Assembly: GCA_964583155.1 (NCBI GenBank) | Contig: CAZOUY010000009.1 | Span: 1-51,661, forward strand | Source of the DNA: CAG-826 sp964583155 | GTDB taxonomy: Bacteria; Bacillota_I; Bacilli_A; RFN20; CAG-826 | Length of the DNA: 51,661 nucleotides | Direction of reading: 5' to 3' | Shown here: positions 26,437 through 35,738 of the stretch, piece after piece | Numbering within the stretch: position 1 is the first letter of the stretch | Layout of the letters: each line of letters starts with the position of its first letter | Notes under the pieces: generated by a model | What the model was told of the DNA's origin: nothing | Databases searched by the model: none | Seen by the model: the letters and a program-made list of their open reading frames with translations, nothing else | Made by a program: the position numbers and the translations under genes

Positions 26437-26980
26437 AAATAGACATTATTTCTTTTTCCTTAGCGGCAACGATTTCATCGACCATTTTAATCGAATTATC
26501 GGTTTCATGCTGAACATCATCCTCCAAGCGATGTCTCATATCCTCAGGAGTTTCTTTGTCCGCTTTAATGAATTCCATAAATTCGCGTCGAATATTGCGA
26601 ATAGCGACCTTGGCGTCTTCGCCATATTTTTTAGCGCCTTTCGACAATTCGCGTCTTCTTTCCTCGGTCAAAGCCGGAAAAATAAGGCGTACAGAAGTCC
26701 CATCATTGATTGGATTAATGCCTAAGTCCGATTCGTTGATAGCCGCGATAATAGCTTTTAAATCGCCTTTATCATATGGCTTGATCAATAATTGCCGTGG
26801 CTCCGGTGATGAAATAGATGCAATTTGATTAATGGGCATTAAGGATCCATAATAATCAATCTCAATATTATTTAAAACAGCCGGAGAGGCACGACCCGTT
26901 CTTAAAGTTGCCAATTGGCCACGTAACGCTTCGATCGATTTTCCCATTTTCGTTTGACATTCTAATACTAATTCATCCAT
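26435..26980 (-). CDS. frr: ribosome recycling factor
   Basis: A 181-residue protein that, with EF-G, splits post-termination ribosomes. The usual length is 185. Typical stretches: LRTGRASPAVL near residue 25, INQIASISSPEPRQLLIKPYD, and the C-terminal helix with IRNIRRE. GGAGAA precedes the ATG. It follows pyrH by five bases, the normal pair. Confidence 0.96.
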   Translation of the reverse strand: MDELVLECQTKMGKSIEALRGQLATLRTGRASPAVLNNIEIDYYGSLMPINQIASISSPEPRQLLIKPYDKGDLKAIIAAINESDLGINPINDGTSVRLIFPALTEERRRELSKGAKKYGEDAKVAIRNIRREFMEFIKADKETPEDMRHRLEDDVQHETDNSIKMVDEIVAAKEKEIMSI

Positions 26981-26985
26981 TTGGT

Positions 26986-27708
26986 TTATTCTCCTTTCAC
27001 AATTTTCGTACCAACACGTTCACCTTGAACGATTTTTCTGAAATTATCTTCGTCCTGCATATTAAAAACATAAATTTCGATTCCACTTTGCATGCATAGA
27101 GAAACCGCGGTTAAGTCCATAACCTTCAATTCCCGCGCCATCATTTCTTTGAAGGTTATTTCACTGATAAATTCTGCATTCGGATCCGTTTTCGGATCAG
27201 CGGTATAAACTCCATCAACACCATTCTTCGCCATTAACATCGCTTCAGCTCCGATTTCCATCGCTCTTAAAGAAGCGGTCGTATCCGTAGTAAAGAAGGG
27301 ATTACCGGTTCCACCGGCAAAAATAACCACTCGTCCTTTTTCAAGATGGCGAATAGCTCTTCGACGAATATACGGCTCCGACACTGCTTTAACTTCAATC
27401 GAGCTTAAGACCCGACATTGGATACCGATATTTTCAAGGGTCGATTGTAAAGCTAAGGAATTAATAATCGTTCCAAGCATCCCCATATAATCAGCGGTAA
27501 TACCCTCAATACCGATATTTTTGGCCAATTTTCCTCGCCAAATATTGCCGGCTCCGATAACAACCGCTACTTCAACATTCTCAAGGACCATGCTCTTAAT
27601 GGCATTAGCCACTTTAGATAAATTCTTAGCATCCAGGATCATGCTGTCCTTCTTATCCTTTAATGCTTCACCGCTTAACTTTAATAATACTCTTTTATAA
27701 GGCTTCAT
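26986..27708 (-). CDS. pyrH: UMP kinase
   Basis: A 240-residue amino-acid-kinase-fold enzyme that phosphorylates UMP to UDP. Motifs: KRVLLKLSGEALKD, VVIGAGNIWRG, and GTGNPFFTTDTTASLRA. I trimmed the start to ATG 27706-27708 because AAGGAGG lies just upstream; the frame is open to 27741. Part of rpsB-tsf-pyrH-frr; a hairpin before it separates it partially from tsf. Confidence 0.96.
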   Translation of the reverse strand: MKPYKRVLLKLSGEALKDKKDSMILDAKNLSKVANAIKSMVLENVEVAVVIGAGNIWRGKLAKNIGIEGITADYMGMLGTIINSLALQSTLENIGIQCRVLSSIEVKAVSEPYIRRRAIRHLEKGRVVIFAGGTGNPFFTTDTTASLRAMEIGAEAMLMAKNGVDGVYTADPKTDPNAEFISEITFKEMMARELKVMDLTAVSLCMQSGIEIYVFNMQDEDNFRKIVQGERVGTKIVKGE

Positions 27709-27732
27709 ACGTTTCCTCCTTGGTAAAAAAAG

Positions 27733-27750
27733 GACACTCAAAAGAGTGTC
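27733..27750 (-). terminator. intra-operon hairpin between tsf and pyrH
   Basis: GACACTC-AAAA-GAGTGTC followed by seven T on the minus strand, directly after tsf. It is probably a partial terminator that lowers pyrH-frr expression relative to rpsB-tsf. Confidence 0.8.
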
Positions 27751-27752
27751 AC

Positions 27753-28634
27753 TTATTTAGTTTGATTCATAACTTCTTCAACGAAATTATCCTGACGTTT
27801 TTCAATACCTTCGCCAACGCCATAACGAACAAAACGAACAATATGGTAATCATGTTGCTTCAAATAATTACCGACAGTGGTCGAATCATCCATTAAATAC
27901 TCCTGTTCAAAAAGAATCGTTTCGGCAAAAATCTTGTTAACCTTTCCTTCAACAATCTTTAAAAGAGCGGCCTCGGGCTTATTGGCTAAACGAGGATCAT
28001 TTTTGGAAACTTCCATTTGAACTTCAGTTTCATGGGCTAAAACATCGCTGGGAATATCTTCTTTTGTTAAATAAAGAGGCTTATTGGCCGCAATATGTAT
28101 GGATAAATCCTTAGCGACCTCCGGTTCATTCTTATCTAAAAGAACAATCGCGGAAACTTTTCCGCCCATATGAATGTAATATCCGAAGGCTTGACCTTCT
28201 TCTTTTTGTAAAACTTCGAAGCGTCGTAAATCAAGCTTTTCACCAATTTTCACAGTCGCGTCCGTGAATAAATCTTGGACAGCGGCCCGAGCACAATTGA
28301 TGCACTTGGGATTTTGCTCTAATAAAACATCAGCCACATCGCTCACTAATTTCTTAAAAGCGTCGCCTTTAGCCACGAAATCAGTTTCACAGTTAATTTC
28401 TAAAATAACCGCCTTGTTGCATTTTTCACAGACTTTAACAATGGTTAAACCTTCGGCTGCAATTCTAGTGGCCGCTTTTTTAGCTGCTTTGGCAATGCCC
28501 TTTTCGCGTAGCCAATCGCAAGCCTTATCTAAATCCATATTTGATTCTTCTAAAGCCTTTTTGCAATCCATCATACCAGCGCCAGTACGTTCTCTTAAAA
28601 TTTTGATTGCTTCAATCATTGATGGTGCCGCCAT
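27753..28634 (-). CDS. tsf: translation elongation factor Ts
   Basis: A 293-residue guanine-nucleotide exchange factor for EF-Tu. The N-terminal domain has RERTGAGMMDCKKAL, and the core motif is present as NCETDFVAKGDAF. Unusually, two CxxC pairs occur (C69/C72 as CEKC, C111/C114 as CINC) on either side of the core motif, where most homologues have no cysteines. Their pairing suggests a zinc or disulfide site. It follows rpsB by five bases. Confidence 0.96.
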   Translation of the reverse strand: MAAPSMIEAIKILRERTGAGMMDCKKALEESNMDLDKACDWLREKGIAKAAKKAATRIAAEGLTIVKVCEKCNKAVILEINCETDFVAKGDAFKKLVSDVADVLLEQNPKCINCARAAVQDLFTDATVKIGEKLDLRRFEVLQKEEGQAFGYYIHMGGKVSAIVLLDKNEPEVAKDLSIHIAANKPLYLTKEDIPSDVLAHETEVQMEVSKNDPRLANKPEAALLKIVEGKVNKIFAETILFEQEYLMDDSTTVGNYLKQHDYHIVRFVRYGVGEGIEKRQDNFVEEVMNQTK

Positions 28635-28639
28635 AATTA

Positions 28640-29650
28640 TTACTCCTTACTTTCTTCAACTACAGTTGGAACTTCTTCGGTGGTTCCGGATGTTTCTTCT
28701 GTTTTAACTGTTGCTTTTTTACTTGGACGACGAGGTGTACGCTTTTCGCCTTCTTTTTCTTCACGAGCCTTTAACGCCGCCGCTTTCTTTTCAGCATCAG
28801 CTTTATCAGCCGCTTGAATAGCATCGGTCATCGTCACATCGCCTTCGCCTTCATCTTTGGTATAAGCGACAATCGTTTGTCCGCCTTTGGATTCCACGAC
28901 CGCATCCGCCATTACTGCCAAAATCAAACGGACAGAGCGAATAGCGTCATCGTTAGCGGGAATCGCATAGTCGACTTCATCAGGATCACAATTGGTATCG
29001 ATAATACCAAAAACAGGAATTCCTAATTTACGAGCTTCGGCAACAGCGTTATGCTCAATGCGCGGATCGATAACAAAAACCGCATTAGGAATTTTACGCA
29101 TTTCTTTAATACCCTCTAAATTGCGGGTTAATTTTTCTTTTTCTTTGAGAAGAAGAGCAACTTCCTTCTTTGGTAAGAGATCAAATTGTCCATCCTCTTC
29201 CATTTTTTCTAAGCTCTTCAAATAACGAATCCGGGTTTGAATGGTTTTAAAATTCGTTAAAGTTCCTCCTAACCACCGCGAAGTGATATAGAATGAACCG
29301 GAGCGGAGAGCTTCTTCTTTAACAGCATCCTGGCATTGTTTCTTTGTACCGACAAATAATACTTTGCCACCTTGATCGACGATTTCTTTTAAGGCCTTGT
29401 AAGCAATATCGATCATAGCTGCCGTCTTGGTTAAATCGATAATGTAAACACCATTACGAGCACCATAAATGTATTTGCTCATTTTGGGGTTCCATCTTCT
29501 GGTTTGATGTCCGAAATGGACACCAGCCTCCAATAGCTTTTTCATAGTAATAACTGGAGCATCGGGATCATGCATAACTGTTTCCATGATGTTGGCTTCA
29601 GCTTCGGTTGTGGTTTCTTCCACAACTACCTTTTCTTGTTCTTCATTCAT
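28640..29650 (-). CDS. rpsB: 30S ribosomal protein S2
   Basis: A 336-residue protein. The S2 core begins at MKKLLEAGVHFGHQTRRWNP (~residue 36) and ends near residue 265. An acidic N-terminal extension of ~35 residues and a C-terminal tail of ~70 residues rich in Lys, Glu, Thr and Val (KRTPRRPSKKAT ...) make it ~80 residues longer than usual. AAGGAGG precedes the ATG. First gene of rpsB-tsf-pyrH-frr. Confidence 0.96.
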   Translation of the reverse strand: MNEEQEKVVVEETTTEAEANIMETVMHDPDAPVITMKKLLEAGVHFGHQTRRWNPKMSKYIYGARNGVYIIDLTKTAAMIDIAYKALKEIVDQGGKVLFVGTKKQCQDAVKEEALRSGSFYITSRWLGGTLTNFKTIQTRIRYLKSLEKMEEDGQFDLLPKKEVALLLKEKEKLTRNLEGIKEMRKIPNAVFVIDPRIEHNAVAEARKLGIPVFGIIDTNCDPDEVDYAIPANDDAIRSVRLILAVMADAVVESKGGQTIVAYTKDEGEGDVTMTDAIQAADKADAEKKAAALKAREEKEGEKRTPRRPSKKATVKTEETSGTTEEVPTVVEESKE

Positions 29651-29784
29651 TGAGAACTTCCTCCTTTTTGTTTTTTTCCTCCACTACTTCGAACTTCAAT
29701 CCCTAATTAATCGCGCCCATGCGCTGCTTAGGACTAGATCAAAGAATCCATAGTGTGTGTAGTCTCTTTTTCTAGAGCCTTTTT
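29651..29784 (-). promoter_or_regulatory. rpsB 5' leader
   Basis: About 130 transcribed bases lie between the promoter and rpsB, long for a simple leader. A leader of this length before rpsB could carry autoregulation by S2, but I do not recognise a defined motif. The strong ribosome site AAGGAGG is at its end. Confidence 0.4.
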
Positions 29785-29814
29785 ATTCTAACATAGCCAC
29801 AAAAAATAATGCAA
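29785..29814 (-). promoter_or_regulatory. promoter for rpsB-tsf
   Basis: TTGCAT (29809-29814), an 18-base spacer and TAGAAT (29785-29790) on the minus strand. A TATG before the -10 gives an extended -10. Confidence 0.6.
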
Positions 29815-29855
29815 TAAAAATTATATTATTTATAATATAAAGTCGGTGTTTTCCG

Positions 29856-30773
29856 TCAATCTTCATCCTTTTTAATCGCACGTGGATGGGCATTGAAATA
29901 CGTTTTTTGCATTCTTTCCATGCTAACATGCGTATAAACCTGCGTGGATGATAAGGAGGCATGTCCCATCAATTCTTGAATAACCCGCAAATCGGCGCCA
30001 TTATCAAGCAAATGCGTGGCAAAAGTATGCCGGAATTTATGAGGATGAAGCGATAGATACACGCCTGTTTTATTCTCGATTTGTTTTAAAATATACTCTA
30101 ATCCTCTCGTGGTCAATGGATGTCCATTATTGTTTAGAAACAATTGCTGAGGCAAAGATTCATCATGATTCTTCCGTAATAGCTGTGGACGCAATTCCTT
30201 GACATAGCGGAGAATCGCTTCCTTGGCTGTCACTGAAAAAGGAATATAGCGTTCCTTATTACCCTTTCCTAAAACGAGCATGGTCCGTCTTTTATAATCG
30301 ATATCACTCGTCAAAACATTGCATAATTCAAAGGCCCGTACCCCGGAAGCATAGAGCAATTCCAAGATAGCTTGATCTCTAAGCATCAACGAATCCTTAC
30401 GCATTGCATTCGTTGATAAAAGCTTTTCGATCTCTTCATAGTAAAGAAAATCAGGCAATTTCTTATCAGCCTTAGGAGAAGAGATAATTAAAAACGGATT
30501 GACTTTAACATAATCGCGATTCACTAAATAATCATAAAAATGACGTAATGAGCTTAATTTGCGCTTTAAGGAACGCTTGGAAACGCCCTTCATCATCTCA
30601 ATCGTCAAAAAATCGCGAATGTCCGTATTTGTTATCTCATCCAATCCTTTTTCATTCTCATTTAAAAACTGCATGTATCCTTCAATATCTCGTCCATAGG
30701 AATCGGCGGTATGAGGAGAATATTTCCGTTCCAATAAAAGATGATCTACAAATTGCTTTACAATATCATGCAT
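29856..30773 (-). CDS. xerC: tyrosine recombinase XerC/XerD family
   Basis: A 305-residue recombinase for chromosome dimer resolution at dif. The N-terminal SAM-like domain (YSPHTADSYGRDIEGY) and catalytic residues are all present: Arg in YASGVRAFEL, Lys in GKGNKERYIP, HKFRHTFATHLL, LMGHASLSSTQ and nucleophile Tyr in QVYTHV. ATG overlaps the trmFO stop by eight bases. The trmFO-xerC pairing is typical of Bacillota; the usual hslVU-codY after it is absent. Confidence 0.92.
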   Translation of the reverse strand: MHDIVKQFVDHLLLERKYSPHTADSYGRDIEGYMQFLNENEKGLDEITNTDIRDFLTIEMMKGVSKRSLKRKLSSLRHFYDYLVNRDYVKVNPFLIISSPKADKKLPDFLYYEEIEKLLSTNAMRKDSLMLRDQAILELLYASGVRAFELCNVLTSDIDYKRRTMLVLGKGNKERYIPFSVTAKEAILRYVKELRPQLLRKNHDESLPQQLFLNNNGHPLTTRGLEYILKQIENKTGVYLSLHPHKFRHTFATHLLDNGADLRVIQELMGHASLSSTQVYTHVSMERMQKTYFNAHPRAIKKDED

Positions 30774-32046
30774 TTATTTTCACCAACCAATTCTTTAGCG
30801 CTTCAAGCGATCGATGAGCAACCTCCAAACGATCCTTTAAGGGATGATACATAATGCCATGATTGGCGTTCATCGGCGCAAAATCCTTAATAGCGGCATG
30901 GGTTATATAAAACACTAATGAGCCTAACATCGTTTCTTGAGGAATGATTTCAAATGATTCTTGATTAATAATCTTTGTCATATACAGTGCCGCTAAAATT
31001 CCCGTGGCTGCACTTTCCACATATCCTTCAACGCCGGAAAGCTGACCGGCCACAAATATATGATCATCATTTTTTAATTGCAGGGTCATTTGCAAGCATT
31101 TAGGAGCACATAGATATGTATTACGATGCATTAATCCATAACGAACAAAATTAGCATTTTCTAATCCGGGAATTAAAGAAAAAACTCGTTTCTGCTCGGC
31201 ATATGTCAAATTAGTTTGAAATCCGACAATATTATATAGACTGGCGGAAACATTATCCTGTCGCAATTGAACGACCGCATATGGTCGATCTGTGGGTGTT
31301 CTTCTTAAGCCCATCGGCTTTAAAGGTCCATACCGCAACGTTTTTTCACCGCGTTTAGCGAGAACCTCTATCGGCATGCAGCCTTCAAAATAATCGCGAT
31401 CAAAATCATGCAAAGGCGCTAATTGAGCGTTAATTAATTCTTGATAAAAACGATCATATTCTTCTTTATTCATTGCACAATTGATATAGGAATTATCTCC
31501 TTCTTCATATCGTGATTTGTAATATGCTTTATTAAAATCGATGCTTTCTTTTTCAACTATCGGTGCAGATGCATCAAAAAAAGAAAGAGTATCCACTCCT
31601 GTTTTGTTAATTAAAGACCGGCATAATGGAGCACTAGTTAATGGGCCGGTTGCCAAAATGACATATCCCTCGGGAAACTCTTTAATCTCTTCTTCAATAA
31701 TTTGAATATGTGGATGATTTTGAATGATAGCGGTTATTTTTTGCGCAAATAAATCGCGATCTACCGATAAAGCCTGTCCGGATGGTACTTCGGTTTCCGA
31801 GGCCACCTTCATCGTTAATGATCCGATAGTGCGCATTTCTTCTTTTAGTAATCCGCAGGCGTTTTCCAATCTTTTCGATTTTAAAGAATTGGAGCAAACC
31901 AATTCTCCAAAATAACCACTATGATGCGCCGGAGTCATCACTTTAGGTCGCATTTCATATAGCCGAACCTCAATTCCATGATTAGCTAAATAATAGGCCG
32001 CTTCAACACCGGCTAAACCTGCTCCAATAACATGAACCATTTTCAT
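30766..32046 (-). CDS. trmFO: methylenetetrahydrofolate-tRNA-(uracil-5-)-methyltransferase TrmFO
   Basis: A 426-residue FAD and folate-dependent enzyme that makes 5-methyluridine at tRNA position 54. VIGAGLAGVEAAYYLA is the FAD-binding start. CSNSLKSKRLENACGLLKEEMR and RRTPTDRPYAVVQLRQDN are typical of the family, as is the closing AMNANHGIMYHPL-like segment. It lies between topA and xerC as in other Bacillota. Confidence 0.95.
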   Translation of the reverse strand: MKMVHVIGAGLAGVEAAYYLANHGIEVRLYEMRPKVMTPAHHSGYFGELVCSNSLKSKRLENACGLLKEEMRTIGSLTMKVASETEVPSGQALSVDRDLFAQKITAIIQNHPHIQIIEEEIKEFPEGYVILATGPLTSAPLCRSLINKTGVDTLSFFDASAPIVEKESIDFNKAYYKSRYEEGDNSYINCAMNKEEYDRFYQELINAQLAPLHDFDRDYFEGCMPIEVLAKRGEKTLRYGPLKPMGLRRTPTDRPYAVVQLRQDNVSASLYNIVGFQTNLTYAEQKRVFSLIPGLENANFVRYGLMHRNTYLCAPKCLQMTLQLKNDDHIFVAGQLSGVEGYVESAATGILAALYMTKIINQESFEIIPQETMLGSLVFYITHAAIKDFAPMNANHGIMYHPLKDRLEVAHRSLEALKNWLVKINA

Positions 32047-32077
32047 TAACTATCACCAGCAGTTATTATAACATAAA

Positions 32078-32097
32078 AACGGGTGATATCACCCGTT
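32078..32097 (-). terminator. terminator after topA
   Basis: AACGGGTGATATCACCCGTT palindrome followed by T's on the minus strand. It overlaps the topA stop and partly separates topA from trmFO. Confidence 0.8.
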
Positions 32098-34187
32098 TAC
32101 CCTTTGTATTTTTCGATATGCTTACAACGAGGATAGTTGCTGCATCCTAAAAATGAGCTTCGACCACGCACGCCTTTTTTCAAAATCAAATCGCCACCGC
32201 ATTCAGGGCATTTTCCCATTACAACATGCTCCTTTTCAACCGCTCCTTTAATATAATGACAGTGCGGATAATTGCTACATGCCTCAAAGGTTTCGCCTTT
32301 TTTGTTTTTGCGATAAACCATCGGATGGCCACATTGAGGACACATTTCCCCGGTCGGTTGGGGCGGATCTTTTTTCTCATTGACCTTGTAAGTGCAATGC
32401 GGATAATTGCTGCAAGCAATAAACTCTCCATATGTCCCTCTTTTTTTAATAAGAGGCTTCCCGCATTCGGGACAGGTTCCAAATGTTTCTTCAGGAATAG
32501 GAATAGTATATTTAGCATCGATCGCTTTATTATATATTGGGAAAAAGAAATTACAGAAATGCGATAATAAGTGATACTTGGTTTCCTCTTGACGCATTAC
32601 ACGGTCCAGACCTTCTTCCATTTCGGCGGTAAAGGTCGTATTGATGATGCGCAAGAAAAATGTATCGAGATAATCGGATGTAATTTTGCCTTCTCTAGTA
32701 GGAACTAAATATCCTCCTTCGCTAATTACATATTGGCGTTTTAAAAGAATACCAATCGTCGAAGCATAAGTCGAAGGCCGTCCAATTCCTAATTCTTCCA
32801 TCAATTTTACTAATTTCGCTTCAGAATAGCGAACAGGAGCTTTGGTAAAATGCTGCTCCTTAGTTTTTTCTTGAACATTAAAGGAATCGCCGATATTAAA
32901 TTCCGGAAGAGCCTTCAAATTTTCACTTTCTTCAGCGCTTCGGTATATTTTCTCATATCCGTCGAAAATAGTCGTTTCACCTTCAATTTTGAATAATAAA
33001 TCGCCCGCTTCAAAATAAACTGTGGTCGTCTGATATTGATAAGCCTCCATTAAGGATGCTAAGGCCCGATAATAAATCAAACAATATAGGTTGTATTCAT
33101 CTCTCGATAAGTAGCCTTTCACCTTTTCTGGTGTTCTTTCGAGCGATGTTGGGCGAATCGCCTCATGGGCATCTTGAATAATGCCTTTGCGTTTTCCTAA
33201 ATGAGTTTTTCCGACATAATTCGCTCCATAATGATCATTGATGAAATCCTTGGCGGATGCAATGAATTGTGGCGACAAACGTGTCGAATCCGTTCTCATA
33301 TAAGTGATTAAACCCACCGTTTCTTCCCCAATGCTTTTACCTTCATAAAGTTTTTGAGCGATGGTTGCCGTTTTCTTCGTACTGAAATGATATTTGTTAA
33401 AAGCCTCTTGCTGTAAGGTTGAAGTCGTAAAAGGAGGCCGAGGCTCACGTGTTTTATTCTTCTTTAATACTTTGCTGACCGCTAATGTGTCGGGAATTTG
33501 CATCAAGATCGATTGGGCGGTGGCCTCATCGGTAATTTTCTTGGTTTTGTTGCTCACCTTATCCAAGGATAAAACCAATATTTTTTTACCACATTTGATA
33601 GTGGCTTGAATCGTCCAATACTCCTCAGGAACGAATTTGTCAATTTCCTTTTCATGATCAACAATCAGCTTCAACGCTACCGATTGCACGCGTCCGGCAG
33701 ATTCCATTTTAATTTTTTTCTTCAATAAACCCGTCAATTTAAACCCTACAATGCGATCCAAAATGCGGCGACATTCTTGTGATTCCACTAAGTTCATGTC
33801 GATGGTTCGCGGATGATGTAAGGCATCTTGAAGGGCGGATTTCGTAATTTCATGAAATTCTAATCGTTTGGTCGTGGCAATAGGGAGATTCAAAACCTCA
33901 GCTAAATGCCAGGCAATAGCCTCTCCTTCACGGTCCGGGTCGGTCGCCAAGATAATATCGCTGGCCTTATGAGCCTCTTGAACTAAACTATTAATAACTT
34001 TGCTCTTGGCTGGATCATTTACATAATGAGCGGCAAATTCATGTTCTAAATCGACACCTAATCCACCTTTTCCAGTCGTTGCTAAATCACGAATATGGCC
34101 ATAAGATGCCATAACCTTATATTCTGACCCTAAATACTTACCGATTGTTTGGCATTTTGCAGGAGATTCTACAATAACCAGTTTCAC
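32097..34187 (-). CDS. topA: DNA topoisomerase I (type IA)
   Basis: A 696-residue enzyme that relaxes negative supercoils. The TOPRIM start is VIVESPAKCQTIGKYLG with DPDREGEAIAWHLA; the active-site Tyr is in GLITYMRTDSTR (near 295). Three C-terminal zinc ribbons of the form CPxCG ... CSNYPxC follow (about 570-605, 612-645 and 655-690). The start codon is GTG (34185-34187), with AAAGGG upstream. It has its own promoter. Confidence 0.97.
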   Translation of the reverse strand: MKLVIVESPAKCQTIGKYLGSEYKVMASYGHIRDLATTGKGGLGVDLEHEFAAHYVNDPAKSKVINSLVQEAHKASDIILATDPDREGEAIAWHLAEVLNLPIATTKRLEFHEITKSALQDALHHPRTIDMNLVESQECRRILDRIVGFKLTGLLKKKIKMESAGRVQSVALKLIVDHEKEIDKFVPEEYWTIQATIKCGKKILVLSLDKVSNKTKKITDEATAQSILMQIPDTLAVSKVLKKNKTREPRPPFTTSTLQQEAFNKYHFSTKKTATIAQKLYEGKSIGEETVGLITYMRTDSTRLSPQFIASAKDFINDHYGANYVGKTHLGKRKGIIQDAHEAIRPTSLERTPEKVKGYLSRDEYNLYCLIYYRALASLMEAYQYQTTTVYFEAGDLLFKIEGETTIFDGYEKIYRSAEESENLKALPEFNIGDSFNVQEKTKEQHFTKAPVRYSEAKLVKLMEELGIGRPSTYASTIGILLKRQYVISEGGYLVPTREGKITSDYLDTFFLRIINTTFTAEMEEGLDRVMRQEETKYHLLSHFCNFFFPIYNKAIDAKYTIPIPEETFGTCPECGKPLIKKRGTYGEFIACSNYPHCTYKVNEKKDPPQPTGEMCPQCGHPMVYRKNKKGETFEACSNYPHCHYIKGAVEKEHVVMGKCPECGGDLILKKGVRGRSSFLGCSNYPRCKHIEKYKG

Positions 34188-34211
34188 ATTTCCACGCCCT
34201 TTCCGTTCTTC

Positions 34212-34240
34212 ATTATTATGCGTATTTTTTTCGTTGTCAA
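34212..34240 (-). promoter_or_regulatory. promoter for topA
   Basis: A perfect TTGACA (34235-34240), a 17-base spacer and AATAAT (34212-34217) on the minus strand, 25 bases before the GTG start. Confidence 0.75.
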
Positions 34241-34291
34241 CAATTGTGTTTTTCCTTATTCCTATTTATTTAATAATTAAATAAAATTTTT

Positions 34292-35062
34292 CTAAATTAT
34301 TTTCATGTCCTTCAAAATATCATCACCGCTATTAACCAGTATCGCCCCATCTCTTATCAAAGCATTCGTGCTATCACCATCAAAAATCCCGTGCGGAATA
34401 CAAAAAATATCCTTTCCTAATTCCAAAGAAAACCTTATGGTATGATAAGTGCCTGACTGAAATGTGGTTTCGCCAACCAATAAAGCATCGCCAAGGGCGG
34501 CAATCAAACGATTGCGAAAAGGAAAATACTCTTTTTTTAAAGGTGTGTGCGGTGGATATTCACTGATCAATAAATGATTTTCTTTGATAATCTTATATAT
34601 GTCGCTATTGCTGGATGGATAACAAATATCGATGCCACTGCCTAAAACAGCGATCGTTTCTCCGTTTTCACTGATGATGGTTCGATGCGCTATGCTATCA
34701 ATACCACGAGCCAATCCTGAAACAATCACGAGCTTATTTTGCAGCTCTTTAATAATTTTGGCTGTGGCTTTAAGGCTATATTCACTGCATGATCTTGTTC
34801 CTACTACCGATAATGATTTTTTAGTAACTAAAGAAAAATCGCCTTCATAAAATATGACAAAAGGCGGTTTATAAATATGCTTGAATTTTTCCGGATAATC
34901 CTCATCGATTATCGTTACAAATTTTCCATTAAAATCCGCTAACGTTTCTTCGATAATTTGATTATCAAAATATTGTTTTTCTTTAATCGCTTGGAAAATC
35001 TTTTCCCATTCACCATTAAACTTAAGAGCTAAAAATAAAAGTAATCGGCGTCCATTAATCAT
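34292..35062 (-). CDS. dprA: DNA-processing protein DprA
   Basis: About 256 residues. DprA loads RecA on incoming single-stranded DNA in transformation. The Rossmann core shows SVVGTRSCSEYS, VSGLARGIDSIAHR, VLGSGIDICYP and EYFPFRNRLIAALGDALLVGE. The C-terminal winged helix of longer homologues is absent. I chose ATG 35060-35062, with GAGGAG upstream; the frame is open to 35116, overlapping rnhB. Presence of dprA alone does not prove natural competence. Confidence 0.9.
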   Translation of the reverse strand: MINGRRLLLFLALKFNGEWEKIFQAIKEKQYFDNQIIEETLADFNGKFVTIIDEDYPEKFKHIYKPPFVIFYEGDFSLVTKKSLSVVGTRSCSEYSLKATAKIIKELQNKLVIVSGLARGIDSIAHRTIISENGETIAVLGSGIDICYPSSNSDIYKIIKENHLLISEYPPHTPLKKEYFPFRNRLIAALGDALLVGETTFQSGTYHTIRFSLELGKDIFCIPHGIFDGDSTNALIRDGAILVNSGDDILKDMKII

Positions 35063-35108
35063 CTGAATTTCATCTCCTCTACTATTTTCGTAAGGAGAAG
35101 ATAAATTC

Positions 35109-35738
35109 CTAATCAAAAAGCGAGATTTGTGTTTGTGTGGCTTTTAAAACCGGTCCATACGTATAGCGATGAATCCCCGGTAAAGGGCCATATTTTTCAA
35201 GTGCAAGGAGATGCTCCTTCGTCCCGTAGCCTTTATGGTGTGCGAATCCATATTGCGGATAAAGCAAATCCAGTTCTTCCATTATCTGATCGCGTGTGAC
35301 CTTAGCGATAATGGATGCAGATGCAATACACATCGCCTTAGCGTCACCTTTAATGATATCGATAACCGGTTGCTTGTATCCTTCTAAAGGCATTGCATCC
35401 GTCAAAATTATTTCAAAATCGTGTTCTAAATGCTCGATAGCTAAGTTCATCGCCATTCGACTCGCTTGATAGATATTAATTCTATCAATCGTCTCCGCAT
35501 CCACAATACCTACTCCCCATGCAATAGCGTGATTTTGAATTTCTTCAAAGAGTCGTAAGCGTTTTTTAGCCGATAATTTCTTCGAATCATCTATATCTTC
35601 ATTTTGATATTCCATTGGAAGAATGCAGGCGGCCGCCACAACAGGGCCGGCTAATGGTCCGCGACCGGCTTCATCGCAACCAACAATCAAGCGATATCCT
35701 TGATCAAAATACGCTCTTTCATAAGTTAGCATAATCAT
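35109..35738 (-). CDS. rnhB: ribonuclease HII
   Basis: A 209-residue enzyme that cuts RNA in RNA-DNA hybrids and at single ribonucleotides. CDEAGRGPLAGPV holds the first catalytic Asp-Glu; a later Asp is in ILTDAMPL and another in SIIAKVTRDQ. ATG overlaps the end of rbgA by 14-20 bases, depending on which of two ATGs is used. Confidence 0.95.
   Translation of the reverse strand: MIMLTYERAYFDQGYRLIVGCDEAGRGPLAGPVVAAACILPMEYQNEDIDDSKKLSAKKRLRLFEEIQNHAIAWGVGIVDAETIDRINIYQASRMAMNLAIEHLEHDFEIILTDAMPLEGYKQPVIDIIKGDAKAMCIASASIIAKVTRDQIMEELDLLYPQYGFAHHKGYGTKEHLLALEKYGPLPGIHRYTYGPVLKATQTQISLFD

Noticed and set aside
29856..30773. XerC-like gene as a second mobile-element integrase
   Set aside because: It overlaps trmFO in the conserved Bacillota order and has XerC length and motifs; a core recombinase.
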